Source of the DNA: CAIKZJ01 sp041675325
Lineage (GTDB): Bacteria > Bacteroidota > Ignavibacteria > Tepidaquicellales > Tepidaquicellaceae
NCBI GenBank assembly: GCA_041675325.1
Contig: JBAYUG010000024.1
Span: forward strand, 1-37,842
Direction of reading: 5' to 3'
DNA: 37,842 nucleotides
The translations under genes were made by a program, and so were the position numbers. The notes under the pieces were generated by a model. It made no database searches, was not told where the DNA came from, and worked only from the letters and a program-made list of their open reading frames with translations. Positions 16,970-25,676 of this stretch are shown here, one piece after another; the stretch's first letter is position 1; the number at the start of each line of letters is the position of its first letter.

Positions 16970-18586
16970 ATGAGGGCTGCTGTGCTGGGAAGCATCTGGG
17001 CTTCGATTGAAATAATCGTCGGTAATTTTCTTCATGGGTTCCGGATGCCGTTCACAGGAGAGATACTAACATTTTTTGCTATATATTTTCTGACCGCAGC
17101 GAGTGTAAGATGGAAGCTGAAAGGTTTAATATGGAGGGCAGGACTTATTTGCGCGATGATGAAATTCTTTACTCCGGGCATAAAAGTTTTCGGTCCGATA
17201 ATTGGAATAATTTCAGAGAGCTTTATGTTTGAGATTGTTTTAAGAATATTAGGCATGAACGCAGTTGGGTTTATTATCGGCGGCGGCTTGACATTATGCC
17301 TGCCGCTGATACACAAACTTGTTAACCTTCTGATACTTTACGGCTGGAACTTAGTAGTTGTATTTGACAAGAGCATTGAATTCATTTTTAAACTTATAAA
17401 CATAGAGAATACTGATTCGCTCGTTGTTCTGCTGGTTCTTCTTTCGATAAACTTCATGTTCGGAGGAATTGCTGCGACACTCGGTTATAGATCAGGGAAA
17501 AAGCAGACAGATTTCATTGGCAATAAAATGAACACTGCATACGTGAAACCCGAGGATAACATTCAAAAGAAAGAAGATATTAAAATAATCTTCCTGAACT
17601 TAGCAGCTAATACAGCAATTATAATTATGTTATTACTTTTTCTAAAAGACAATCTGCTTCTTTGTTCGGTTTTGACACTGATATTCATTTGCTATGTACT
17701 TTTTAAATATAAAAATTCAAGAAGAATATTCAGAAATTACAAGCTATGGCTGCAGATACTTGTCTTTACTGCGCTTACGACCGCTGTATTATCGACAGTT
17801 ATGAAAACAAGCTTTGACAAATCAGTATTAACAGGAATCGAAATGTTCGTTAGAGTATTGCTGATAACAATTGGATTCTATTCGATAAGTTCGGAGATAA
17901 GCAAAACTTCTTTTACTGATTTTCTGAGGGGAAAATTAAACAGGAATTTTTCTGAGGCTCTGAACCTCGCATTTGCCGCCGTACCAGAAATTATAAATAC
18001 ATCAAGAGGTATCACCTCAATACTTAATCCGGGAAAGTTTATTAACGAACTGACGTACCTGACGGACGTCTGGCATGAAAGGTTTAAGTCAATGTCAAAT
18101 AAAATAATTATTATAACAGGTTCGCAGGGAATAGGAAAAACAACTTACCTTGAGGGAATTATTGATAACAAGACCATAGGAGTTTTCTCAAAAGTAGTAT
18201 ATGAGAATAATGTAAGGATTGGTTATGATGCCTTGAATATAAATAGTAATGAGATACTGCCATTGTGCAGAGTAGATTACAAATCGGATGTTATGCTCGG
18301 GAAGTTTGGGTTTTACAGAGATACTTTTAGTTTAATAATGGAAAAGATAATGAGCACGAAGAAGGGAACGTATGAATCGATAATAATTGACGAGATTGGG
18401 CTGTTGGAAAAGGATAAGATGGGATGGTATGACTTGATGAAGTGGGCAGTTGCGGAAAGGAATATTAAAATAGTTTTATCGGTGAGGAAGGATGTTATGA
18501 AAGAGATTCAAGAAGAGCTTGAGGGGAGAGAGTGGGAGGTTGTGGATTTGGATTTGAGAACGGGAATTGATAAGAGCGCACACTGA
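16970..18586 (+). CDS. Membrane protein fusing ECF S-like and T-like segments to a THEP1-type NTPase
   Basis: 538 residues in three parts. Residues 1-175 are about five or six hydrophobic segments resembling ECF-transporter substrate-binding S components (opening RAAVLGSIWASIEIIVGNF). After a polar linker (176-205), residues 206-365 are hydrophobic and then amphipathic, resembling an EcfT/CbiQ transmembrane component (a long helix from 285 and SEALNLAFAAVPEIINTSRG at 328-347, with a possible counterpart of the EcfT Ala-Arg-Gly coupling motif at SRG). Residues 377-530 are a P-loop NTPase with Walker A GSQGIGKT (384-391), Walker B IIIDEIGLLE (471-480) and LGKFGF, matching the THEP1 (NTPase_1) family rather than ABC ATPases, since no LSGGQ signature is present. 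The T-like and S-like assignments are inference; the NTPase is well supported. The only in-frame ATG after the upstream stop (TAA at 16934) is the one used. Confidence 0.75.
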   Translation: MRAAVLGSIWASIEIIVGNFLHGFRMPFTGEILTFFAIYFLTAASVRWKLKGLIWRAGLICAMMKFFTPGIKVFGPIIGIISESFMFEIVLRILGMNAVGFIIGGGLTLCLPLIHKLVNLLILYGWNLVVVFDKSIEFIFKLINIENTDSLVVLLVLLSINFMFGGIAATLGYRSGKKQTDFIGNKMNTAYVKPEDNIQKKEDIKIIFLNLAANTAIIIMLLLFLKDNLLLCSVLTLIFICYVLFKYKNSRRIFRNYKLWLQILVFTALTTAVLSTVMKTSFDKSVLTGIEMFVRVLLITIGFYSISSEISKTSFTDFLRGKLNRNFSEALNLAFAAVPEIINTSRGITSILNPGKFINELTYLTDVWHERFKSMSNKIIIITGSQGIGKTTYLEGIIDNKTIGVFSKVVYENNVRIGYDALNINSNEILPLCRVDYKSDVMLGKFGFYRDTFSLIMEKIMSTKKGTYESIIIDEIGLLEKDKMGWYDLMKWAVAERNIKIVLSVRKDVMKEIQEELEGREWEVVDLDLRTGIDKSAH

Positions 18587-18654
18587 AAAAGCTGATAAAA
18601 TATGATTTTCACTGATAGAGATTTAGAACAAATAGAACGCGGAATTAATTGTTA

Positions 18655-19599
18655 TTATTTCCAGTTGCGTACAGCTTTAAGCAGTGCCTGCTGCATATTT
18701 GGATGGGATGATGTATGTCCGGCTTCGGGGACGAGATGGAATTCCGAACTGCGAACGAGTTTATGAAGATTCCATGCAATAACGGGAAGGCAGACCATGT
18801 CATTCATTCCATGAATTATAGTTAAAGGAATATTTCTGATTTTACTGATGTTATCGAGAATTAAATTGTCTTTAATGAAGAATCTTTTTGCCTGATAATA
18901 AATATTAAGATGCATTTCAGTAAATACTTTATCAAAGTCGGACATAACTTTTTTGAAATTTTCTTCTGATACATTAAAGAAACTATATTCATAATCGGCA
19001 AGTAGTCTGAACCATTTCTTTCTTCCCTTTCTATCCGAGGATTCAAAAAGATGATTAATTCTTTTCTGCAAAGTACCTTTTCCTTCGGGCAAAGCAATAA
19101 TAAGATTATTCCATTTGACTGGTGAAAATCTTGCCGCCCCATCGGCTCTGTAGAAGTAATCCTGTTCTTCGTAAGTACATGTGAATATACTGCGAAGTAT
19201 CATGCGTTTAACATTCAGCGGATATTTTTCTGCATACAACAAAGCAAGAGTTGAACCCCATGAACCAGCAAAAATTGATATCGGTTTTGTAATGTTTAGA
19301 TGCAATCGAAGCTTTTCGATATCTTCTACTAAAGCCTGAGTATTATTCTCTTTTAACTCTCCGAAAGGTATGCTCTTACCGCATCCGCGCTGATCGTGTG
19401 TAACAACTAAATATTTTTTAGGATTGAACCATCTTGCGTCATCATCATCGCTGCCGCTACCGGGTCCGCCATGAAAATAGAAAACAGGATTGCCTTTCGG
19501 ATTTCCGTAAAGTGCATATCTTATTTTATGAATACCGCTGACCTGAAGAAAATCTTCCTTAAATGGTTTTGCAGAAGGATAAATCTGTAATGTATGCAT
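18655..19599 (-). CDS. pip: Proline iminopeptidase (alpha/beta-hydrolase, S33)
   Basis: This enzyme releases N-terminal proline from peptides. The oxyanion-hole motif HGGPGSG (43-49), DQRGCGKS (69-76), the nucleophile Ser113 in AGSWGS, Asp267 in HGMND and His295 in AGH give the full catalytic triad and S33 signature. No signal peptide is present, so it is cytosolic. Its 314 residues match the family. It begins 13 bases after the stop of the small barrel gene on the same strand. Confidence 0.93.
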   Translation of the reverse strand: MHTLQIYPSAKPFKEDFLQVSGIHKIRYALYGNPKGNPVFYFHGGPGSGSDDDDARWFNPKKYLVVTHDQRGCGKSIPFGELKENNTQALVEDIEKLRLHLNITKPISIFAGSWGSTLALLYAEKYPLNVKRMILRSIFTCTYEEQDYFYRADGAARFSPVKWNNLIIALPEGKGTLQKRINHLFESSDRKGRKKWFRLLADYEYSFFNVSEENFKKVMSDFDKVFTEMHLNIYYQAKRFFIKDNLILDNISKIRNIPLTIIHGMNDMVCLPVIAWNLHKLVRSSEFHLVPEAGHTSSHPNMQQALLKAVRNWK

Positions 19600-19612
19600 G
19601 AGTTAAGAATAA

Positions 19613-20161
19613 TTAAAATTTATAATTAATACCACTGCTAAACATATAAGCAAAGTTAGAAAACACACCCACGATATGAAGATTTAATTTAGCTTCAAGA
19701 TTCAGTCCAACATTCGGTGCAAGTTCATAATCCATCCCTACTGCAGGATACAATGTAAGATACTTATGCTTAGATTTATCGCTGTATAAACCCACATTAA
19801 CAGATATATAAGGTTTAGCTTTTACATCTGCAAGATAAAACTTTGCTCCTGCGGATAGATTGTATATAAATCCGGTACTACTCGAACTAGAACTGTTTTT
19901 CTTTAGACTGATTAATGGAATAAACGAAATTAGAAAAGAAGTTAATCTGGTGGCATTATATTGAAATTCTGCGGATCCACCTAATGAACTATAGTTATTT
20001 CCTTCATAGTAATAAGTAAGCTTAAAATTTAAGGAGATATCATTGTCGGGAGAACTTGGAATACTTTTCACTGTATCTTTTGCAGAAATAATATTTGTTT
20101 GAGCATTAAGACTTAAGAATGAGGAAATGAGAAGCACCGTTATTAGTAAAATATACTTCAA
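19613..20161 (-). CDS. Small outer-membrane beta-barrel protein
   Basis: 182 residues with a signal peptide ending LNAQ near residue 21, then about eight amphipathic strands (YEGNNYSSLGGSAEFQY, IYNLSAGAKFYLADVK, SGINYKF at the C-terminus), ending in phenylalanine. This fits an OmpW/OmpA-like eight-stranded porin-type barrel. No function is recognisable. It is upstream of pip with a 13-base gap and likely cotranscribed; the 145-bp space before it holds the terminator of the upstream gene. Confidence 0.75.
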   Translation of the reverse strand: MKYILLITVLLISSFLSLNAQTNIISAKDTVKSIPSSPDNDISLNFKLTYYYEGNNYSSLGGSAEFQYNATRLTSFLISFIPLISLKKNSSSSSSTGFIYNLSAGAKFYLADVKAKPYISVNVGLYSDKSKHKYLTLYPAVGMDYELAPNVGLNLEAKLNLHIVGVFSNFAYMFSSGINYKF

Positions 20162-20234
20162 TTATACAGATTAGGTTTAATAAATTTATATTAAACAGAA
20201 TGAACATTCTATCCATAAAATAATGATACAGGAA

Positions 20235-20264
20235 TAAAAAAAGCGGCTTATTTCTAAGCCGCTT
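20235..20264 (-). terminator. Rho-independent terminator of the T9SS-exported protein gene
   Basis: A perfect 10-bp stem AAGCGGCTTA / TAAGCCGCTT closed by a GAAA tetraloop on the minus strand, followed there by a run of T. It lies 43 bases past the stop of the 855-residue gene and ends its transcript before the barrel-pip operon. Confidence 0.92.
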
Positions 20265-20306
20265 ATCAATTAATAAGTTAACAACTAAAAAGAATAACTA
20301 TAAATT

Positions 20307-22874
20307 TTATTTTATTAATGTCATTTTCTTTATTAACGATGTTCCGTCTGATGTTGAAAGTTTATATACATATACACCAGTCGGGAGTTTACTACCATCG
20401 AAAGTAACTTTGAAATTACTAACAGGTTTCATATTACCATTTATAAGAACCGCAACTTCCTGTCCGAGCATGTTATAAATCTTAAGTGTAACAAATCCTT
20501 CTTTCGGAATACTTACATTAATGTTTGTAACCGGGTTAAACGGATTCGGATAGTTTTGTGACAGTTCATAGTCTTTTACCTGAGTTTCAATGCCAGAGAT
20601 ACCGACTGTGTTTGGAATAATACCAGCACCTTTAACAGAGAAATCAGCGTAAGTCATCATAGGATTATGAATAACTTCCTGTTTGAAAAGAACAAGTGAT
20701 ACAGAGTTTAAATCTGCCGGTGCACCATTAATCACGAAACTGCTTAAAGGAATTTCATGTGTGGTATAATCACTTGAAAGGTTTACGTTGACGTAAGGGT
20801 AATAATATTGATTATTAGCCCATGCTTCTAACTGAACAGTTAAAACACCTGTTCCTTTAGCTTCAAATTTTATTTTATTGAAGTTAGAAAGATTGACACC
20901 CTCATAAGTTGCATCGAGCGACCTTCCAATGTAAAGAACATCGTTGGTGTAGCCATAAATTCTTGCTCCCCCGGTGAATGCCATAGTTCCTGCGGGGAAC
21001 TGAGGAGTAGTATTAACGATGTTTTCAAACCCGCTGACAACGCTTCCAGGACCTGCAAACGGAGCGTATAATCCGCCTCCTACAAAGACTGCATCTTTGA
21101 AACCGTTTTCACAATTCATTGTAATATTGGCACCTGAGAGATATCCAAACGGAACAACAACTTCAGTTACTTCAGGATCAATGTTTATATTAATGGTTGT
21201 AGTTTGTTCAGGCATTCCCTGCTGAGGTCTGTATGTTATGGTAAACGGAAGTGTCTTTGCAACGGTAGTGCTGTTAGCAAATTTAAATCTTAGCTTTCCG
21301 TCGTTGTCATAACTTGCTTTCTTGATATAAATTTCAGGATTAATTAACTGACTTTCGATGTACGTAACAGGTTTCAATGAATTTAGCTTTGAAATAATAT
21401 TCGTGACTATTTCTTTTGCTGAAAACTCTGTTCCTGCCCATGCCTGGAAGTTATAGACATTAATTGCACCTGAAGGAACCTGATGTTCCTGAATGGTCCA
21501 TTTGTTATCTACTATAAATCCGTTCACTGTTTCATAAACACTGAATGTGATTGAATAATCAGTAATATTTTTTCTTGGGTTAAACAATTTTGCCATGTAG
21601 AAATCTCTGCTGTTAAGGTTTACACCCTTGAGATCCATTAATTCATATTTCGAATAACGGTCGCAAGTCGCTTTGGTGTGATTGTAAACATCAGGCGGAT
21701 TTGTTGTTGTAGCAAAGATAGCTCCGACTCTGTTTGAGTTTACTTTATAATCACAAGCGAAAGCAGATGTTGCATTTGAAATTCCAAGAATATCAAAAGG
21801 AGTTGTTTCTATTGCAACAGAATTAAACGGTCCGTTTACCGGAATAACATCCTGAAGTAGATAATTCGGTGCAAACATAAAGTTTGTCTGTGCAAGCATT
21901 TTGGTTGTTTGACCGCTTCTGATTTTCATATATCTCTGAAGCAATAATTCACCCAAATCATAAGAAGATTCTAGTCCACCGCCGTTACCGCCGCTTGTTG
22001 TATCCCATGTGATTTCACAGAAATCTACTTTATTACCGCTCTTTGCCTGAGCGAGCGTTATTTTCTGTTTAACATCAGGACTTAAGCTGTGAATAAATAT
22101 TGTTCCCGGCGAGAGAATAATATAATTCGAGGTCGCTGAAATCCTTGTAGTAAAAGAAGTATTTTTTGTTACTGTAAAGTTCGGAGTAAAACCATCCGCT
22201 CCTGTTACAAGAGAAGCCGAACTTAAAGTACCTGTTGTTGCTGAAAGCGAAACCGTTATGTTAGGAATACCTACACCAAGCTCATTAACAACTTTCACTT
22301 TTAATACAGCAGGTATAAGCGGATCCGGCAAAACACTAACAGGAATTATTTCAATGTTTTTAACCGGTACTCCAAAATTTGGATGTGCTAAAGCATCAGC
22401 AATAATTTCAAGTGCTCTAACTTTTACAGCAGAATTGTTAATTGTGTTAGCATCAACACCATCGCTGTAATGCCATATTGCACACTGAACGGCAGCGGCT
22501 TCAATATTAGGGTCGCTGTGCGAACCAGAATACCCGTGCGTTTTATACGGCATATAGTTGAGCAGAATGTAATTGATTGAGACTTTCGAATAGCTCGAAT
22601 CGTTGTAAATCTCAGTATTACCGCCCAGATAATTCCTTATATCAATACAATAGAAACCCGAGATGTCTCCATTGTCAATTTGTCCCAGAATTACACCTGC
22701 CCAGGTATTTTGGGTAGTGTTCGTATAAGGATTTAAAAATGATACGTTGTTAGTCCCTTGACCTAAGCTGGTATAATGGACTTCGGTAATTCCCCTGTTA
22801 TCGGAAAAACCAGCAACAGATAGAAATAACATCAGTATAAATACTGACACACAAAATGTGATTTTGTTTTTCAT
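20307..22874 (-). CDS. T9SS-exported surface protein with a thioester-type domain
   Basis: 855 residues. A signal peptide (1-23) leads into a thioester domain at about 45-165: Cys76 in FYCIDIRNY and Gln130 in AAVQCAIWHYSDG match the two positions that form the Cys-Gln isopeptide-like thioester in TED adhesins (PF08341 type). An Ig-like Big_1-like domain follows (about 172-260), then a long central region of unknown fold (270-610), and a jelly-roll, carbohydrate-binding-like segment (about 660-745, FNKIKFEAKGTG). The last 95 residues are a type A T9SS sorting domain (YPNPFNP at 775-781). It would be cell-surface or secreted, and the thioester could couple covalently to host or mineral/biopolymer amines. 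It is a single-gene transcript with its own terminator. Confidence 0.88.
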   Translation of the reverse strand: MKNKITFCVSVFILMLFLSVAGFSDNRGITEVHYTSLGQGTNNVSFLNPYTNTTQNTWAGVILGQIDNGDISGFYCIDIRNYLGGNTEIYNDSSYSKVSINYILLNYMPYKTHGYSGSHSDPNIEAAAVQCAIWHYSDGVDANTINNSAVKVRALEIIADALAHPNFGVPVKNIEIIPVSVLPDPLIPAVLKVKVVNELGVGIPNITVSLSATTGTLSSASLVTGADGFTPNFTVTKNTSFTTRISATSNYIILSPGTIFIHSLSPDVKQKITLAQAKSGNKVDFCEITWDTTSGGNGGGLESSYDLGELLLQRYMKIRSGQTTKMLAQTNFMFAPNYLLQDVIPVNGPFNSVAIETTPFDILGISNATSAFACDYKVNSNRVGAIFATTTNPPDVYNHTKATCDRYSKYELMDLKGVNLNSRDFYMAKLFNPRKNITDYSITFSVYETVNGFIVDNKWTIQEHQVPSGAINVYNFQAWAGTEFSAKEIVTNIISKLNSLKPVTYIESQLINPEIYIKKASYDNDGKLRFKFANSTTVAKTLPFTITYRPQQGMPEQTTTININIDPEVTEVVVPFGYLSGANITMNCENGFKDAVFVGGGLYAPFAGPGSVVSGFENIVNTTPQFPAGTMAFTGGARIYGYTNDVLYIGRSLDATYEGVNLSNFNKIKFEAKGTGVLTVQLEAWANNQYYYPYVNVNLSSDYTTHEIPLSSFVINGAPADLNSVSLVLFKQEVIHNPMMTYADFSVKGAGIIPNTVGISGIETQVKDYELSQNYPNPFNPVTNINVSIPKEGFVTLKIYNMLGQEVAVLINGNMKPVSNFKVTFDGSKLPTGVYVYKLSTSDGTSLIKKMTLIK

Positions 22875-23032
22875 TATTTAATTATTTAGTTTACTATATT
22901 AATCTTTAATCAAATACCATGCCAGATTTACATTGAAATTTGTTATGAATCTTGGTCATGTTTGAAGTTAATATAGTTCAAATGCTATGTTATAAAATGT
23001 GTAAACTATATATTTCTTTTTCACACTTTGAA

Positions 23033-24154
23033 TTATTTATTATAGAACTTTTTAAGTAACTCAAAAATCTTTTTGCTGGTATCACCTTTTCCAAAAGTGT
23101 AATCATACTCATCATTCACATTACTTTTGAAATACTCAGCATAATCAATGAAGTTTGCTACTTCCTCATAATCAAAATTCAACAGTTTTGCATTTTTATC
23201 AAGAACCTCAGGTCGTTCGGTAACTTTTCGCATAATACCGCACGGTATGTTGAAGAAAAGAGTTTCCTCTTGCAAGCCACCGGAATCTGATATAACTGTA
23301 TGAGCATTCCTGACCATTCCAAGCATTGCAAAATAATCGTTTACCGGGTCTTTAATTTCAAACAGTTCATGCGTACCGTCCTCGAGGCCCTCTGAAAAAC
23401 TTTTTCTAATTGCAGGATTAGGATGAAGCAGATGTACTATTTTTCTCGTAGTCTTATTTGTTTTTAAAAGCTTGTTTAGAATTGAAGAGTAATCCTTAAC
23501 TTTGTCCCAGTTTTCGCGCCTGTGAAGCGTGCTGAGAATATAATCTTTTTCGGGATACTCAATAATTTTCTTTTCATTTAAAAGCGTTACGATTGCGTCA
23601 TTTATAGTATTACCAACTATATAGCATTTATTTTCATTTATACCTTCTCTTAACAGATTTCCATAACTTATATTAGTCGGACAGAAATTAAGAGCTGATA
23701 CTCTGCCAATAGATTCTCTGAAAAACTCTTCAGGAAAAGGATTAAGTTGATCATAAGTTCTGAGTCCTGCTTCTACATGAAAAACAGGAACCTGATTCAG
23801 GAAACCCCACACAGCTCCTGCATAAGCAGAAGCAGTATCACCCTGCACTACAACTCCGTGAACTTCATTTATACGTAGACCTGATTCACCTTTTACAAAC
23901 TGCCTATTTAAGTCCTGCATAAGATGTGCAACAAACAATTCCAGGTCAGCACTACGGTTTTGTATTTCTTCAGCAGACATATCAAACTTCAAGTCAAGAA
24001 ACGAAAGAATGTCTTCTGAAATTGTTTGCTGAGCAGAATTAAAAAGTATAGGGTTAAACTCTTTAGAATTTTTCAATTCACGATACAGAACAAATAATTT
24101 AATTATTTCTGGTCGTGTTCCGAGTATAAAAAGGATGTTCTTTTTATTTGTCAT
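23033..24154 (-). CDS. wecB: UDP-N-acetylglucosamine 2-epimerase (non-hydrolysing)
   Basis: WecB interconverts UDP-GlcNAc and UDP-ManNAc, the ManNAc donor for polysaccharides. Opening LGTRPEIIK (11-19) and counterparts of catalytic residues are visible: D106 in QGDTAS, E128 in HVEAGLRT, E147 in PEEFFRES, H211 in TLHRREN, plus ISDSGGLQEE near the C-terminus that binds UDP. The usual AQHREM motif of the allosteric UDP-GlcNAc site is replaced by AQQTIS (41-46), so feedback or activation may differ. It lies 87 bases after the C-terminal half of an NfrB-like glycosyltransferase on the same strand, which fits a role in supplying ManNAc to that system. Confidence 0.93.
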   Translation of the reverse strand: MTNKKNILFILGTRPEIIKLFVLYRELKNSKEFNPILFNSAQQTISEDILSFLDLKFDMSAEEIQNRSADLELFVAHLMQDLNRQFVKGESGLRINEVHGVVVQGDTASAYAGAVWGFLNQVPVFHVEAGLRTYDQLNPFPEEFFRESIGRVSALNFCPTNISYGNLLREGINENKCYIVGNTINDAIVTLLNEKKIIEYPEKDYILSTLHRRENWDKVKDYSSILNKLLKTNKTTRKIVHLLHPNPAIRKSFSEGLEDGTHELFEIKDPVNDYFAMLGMVRNAHTVISDSGGLQEETLFFNIPCGIMRKVTERPEVLDKNAKLLNFDYEEVANFIDYAEYFKSNVNDEYDYTFGKGDTSKKIFELLKKFYNK

Positions 24155-24241
24155 ATTATATTTTTTTTGTTGTTTTTAAGACGTAATAATCCGCCGAATA
24201 AAATGTAAATTTTAAATTACAATAATATTTATGGATTCAAA

Positions 24242-25660
24242 TTAATAGTGCGTCGTTGAATCCCAGACGACTTTTGCTTTCGATTTGGTGTTTTTGAATA
24301 CGCTGAAGGATCGGGCAATTGCAAAGAAATTAATGATTGTATCTACTGGTAATCTGAATAAACTGAAGAAAGCATAACTGAAACCGTACCAGTTATAAGT
24401 AAAAATAAATCTATGAGATAATCTTGAAATCATGAATACAAGGTTCGAAATCATAAGCAGCCATAGAACAGAACTATGTCCCACGAGAGAATTTACGTGA
24501 GTCCACTGGAATATCTTACTAAGTACCGCAAACAAAAGGTATAAAAGAACAATGTTAGAAAGGAAAGCACTAAAGAAACTAAACACTGATTTTCTATCTC
24601 TGAAAAGAAAGTACTTTGTAACTAAGTTACCTGACCATTTATGAGATTCCCAATTTTGAAAAACTATTCCTGCTACCCATCTTGAACGCTGTTTTACAGC
24701 GGCCCAGAAAGTATTAGGGAAAAACTCTGCAGTAGCAATACGTGAAGAATCATCATCTTCATCAAGTTTTACATTAAAGAAACCTGTTTTAAAACCCAGC
24801 TCATGGAATCTGAAACCGAGTTCATAATCCTCAGTCAGGTTAATATCATTAAAGAGGCCTTCTTTCTTTTGTTTCGGCCTGATAGTAATCGGTCCGTGCG
24901 GAGCTATTTGCTTAGCTGCAACTTTTGTAGAAGTAGTTTTTGACTTTTCAGTAATTTTGACTTCAACATGTTTTGATTCATCTGGTTTAACGTTTGTATC
25001 AGGTTTAACGTTTGTATCGGGTTTTAATTCAGGAGTATCTGAAGAATTTGAAGACAAACCGTCTTTTATATTGCTGATTATCTCATCAAAATTTTCAAGC
25101 TTGTCTTTTAATAGACCGTCGCTTGATTTTCGACCTTTATTCTTAGACTCTTCGTAAAAAGCATTGAACATTTTTGCGAATAATTCACGTTCTTTATCTG
25201 ATAATTTTTCTGTTGTACTGTCTTCAATATTTAAATTATTGTTTACTGACTGACTATCTGCAAGCTTATAGAGTTTTGAAATTCTATCCTGTATATCATT
25301 AAGTGTTCCTGAAAGATCCTCTTCCTTTTCAGATAAATCCGAATATTTATTAGCTGCCTGAGAGAATAGACTCTGTGTACCGTCAACATTAAGAACGGGA
25401 TCTGTAACAGTCGATTTCATCTCGGATGACAACTGTTGTAGATTCTCTCTGAATGAATCGAGTTTCTGTTTAAGGTACAGATCGTTTTCTACTTGCTTAC
25501 GGCTTATATTGAGATTCTGCGGCGTTTTGTTTTCATAGAGTCCACGAATTCTTTCTTCAATTTCCTTAATCTTATCATCAATCGACTGCTTATTATTGCT
25601 GCCTTCGTTCAGTTTTTCGCCAAAATTCTTAAATATGTTCTGTTCACTGCTGGAAGTCAT
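24242..25660 (-). CDS. Coiled-coil protein fused to the C-terminal half of an NfrB-like glycosyltransferase
   Basis: 472 residues from the ATG chosen here (product begins MTSSSEQNIF). The frame is open upstream, but that would overlap the preceding gene by 53 bases. Residues 1-245 are hydrophilic and alpha-helical (coiled-coil-like), with a tandem VKPDTN repeat near 218-229. From about 268 (LFNDINLTEDYELGFRFHE) the sequence is the C-terminal half of an NfrB-type family 2 glycosyltransferase: TED (276-278) and QRSRW (324-328), the Q-x-x-R-W-like acceptor motif. Three to four membrane segments follow (about 360-380, 397-414, 426-449), ending in VVWDSTTHY. The N-terminal half with the donor-binding DxD-type motif is in the gene two upstream. 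The C-terminal MshEN c-di-GMP domain of E. coli NfrB is missing. Confidence 0.82.
   Translation of the reverse strand: MTSSSEQNIFKNFGEKLNEGSNNKQSIDDKIKEIEERIRGLYENKTPQNLNISRKQVENDLYLKQKLDSFRENLQQLSSEMKSTVTDPVLNVDGTQSLFSQAANKYSDLSEKEEDLSGTLNDIQDRISKLYKLADSQSVNNNLNIEDSTTEKLSDKERELFAKMFNAFYEESKNKGRKSSDGLLKDKLENFDEIISNIKDGLSSNSSDTPELKPDTNVKPDTNVKPDESKHVEVKITEKSKTTSTKVAAKQIAPHGPITIRPKQKKEGLFNDINLTEDYELGFRFHELGFKTGFFNVKLDEDDDSSRIATAEFFPNTFWAAVKQRSRWVAGIVFQNWESHKWSGNLVTKYFLFRDRKSVFSFFSAFLSNIVLLYLLFAVLSKIFQWTHVNSLVGHSSVLWLLMISNLVFMISRLSHRFIFTYNWYGFSYAFFSLFRLPVDTIINFFAIARSFSVFKNTKSKAKVVWDSTTHY
24984..25019. repeat. 18-bp in-frame tandem repeat
   Basis: Two copies of an 18-bp unit (24984-25001 and 25002-25019, differing at the last base), with a degenerate third copy after them. 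They encode the hexapeptide repeat VKPDTN in the linker of the coiled-coil/glycosyltransferase protein. Probably replication slippage in a flexible linker. Confidence 0.85.
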
Positions 25661-25676
25661 GATCTTATAATTAAAT

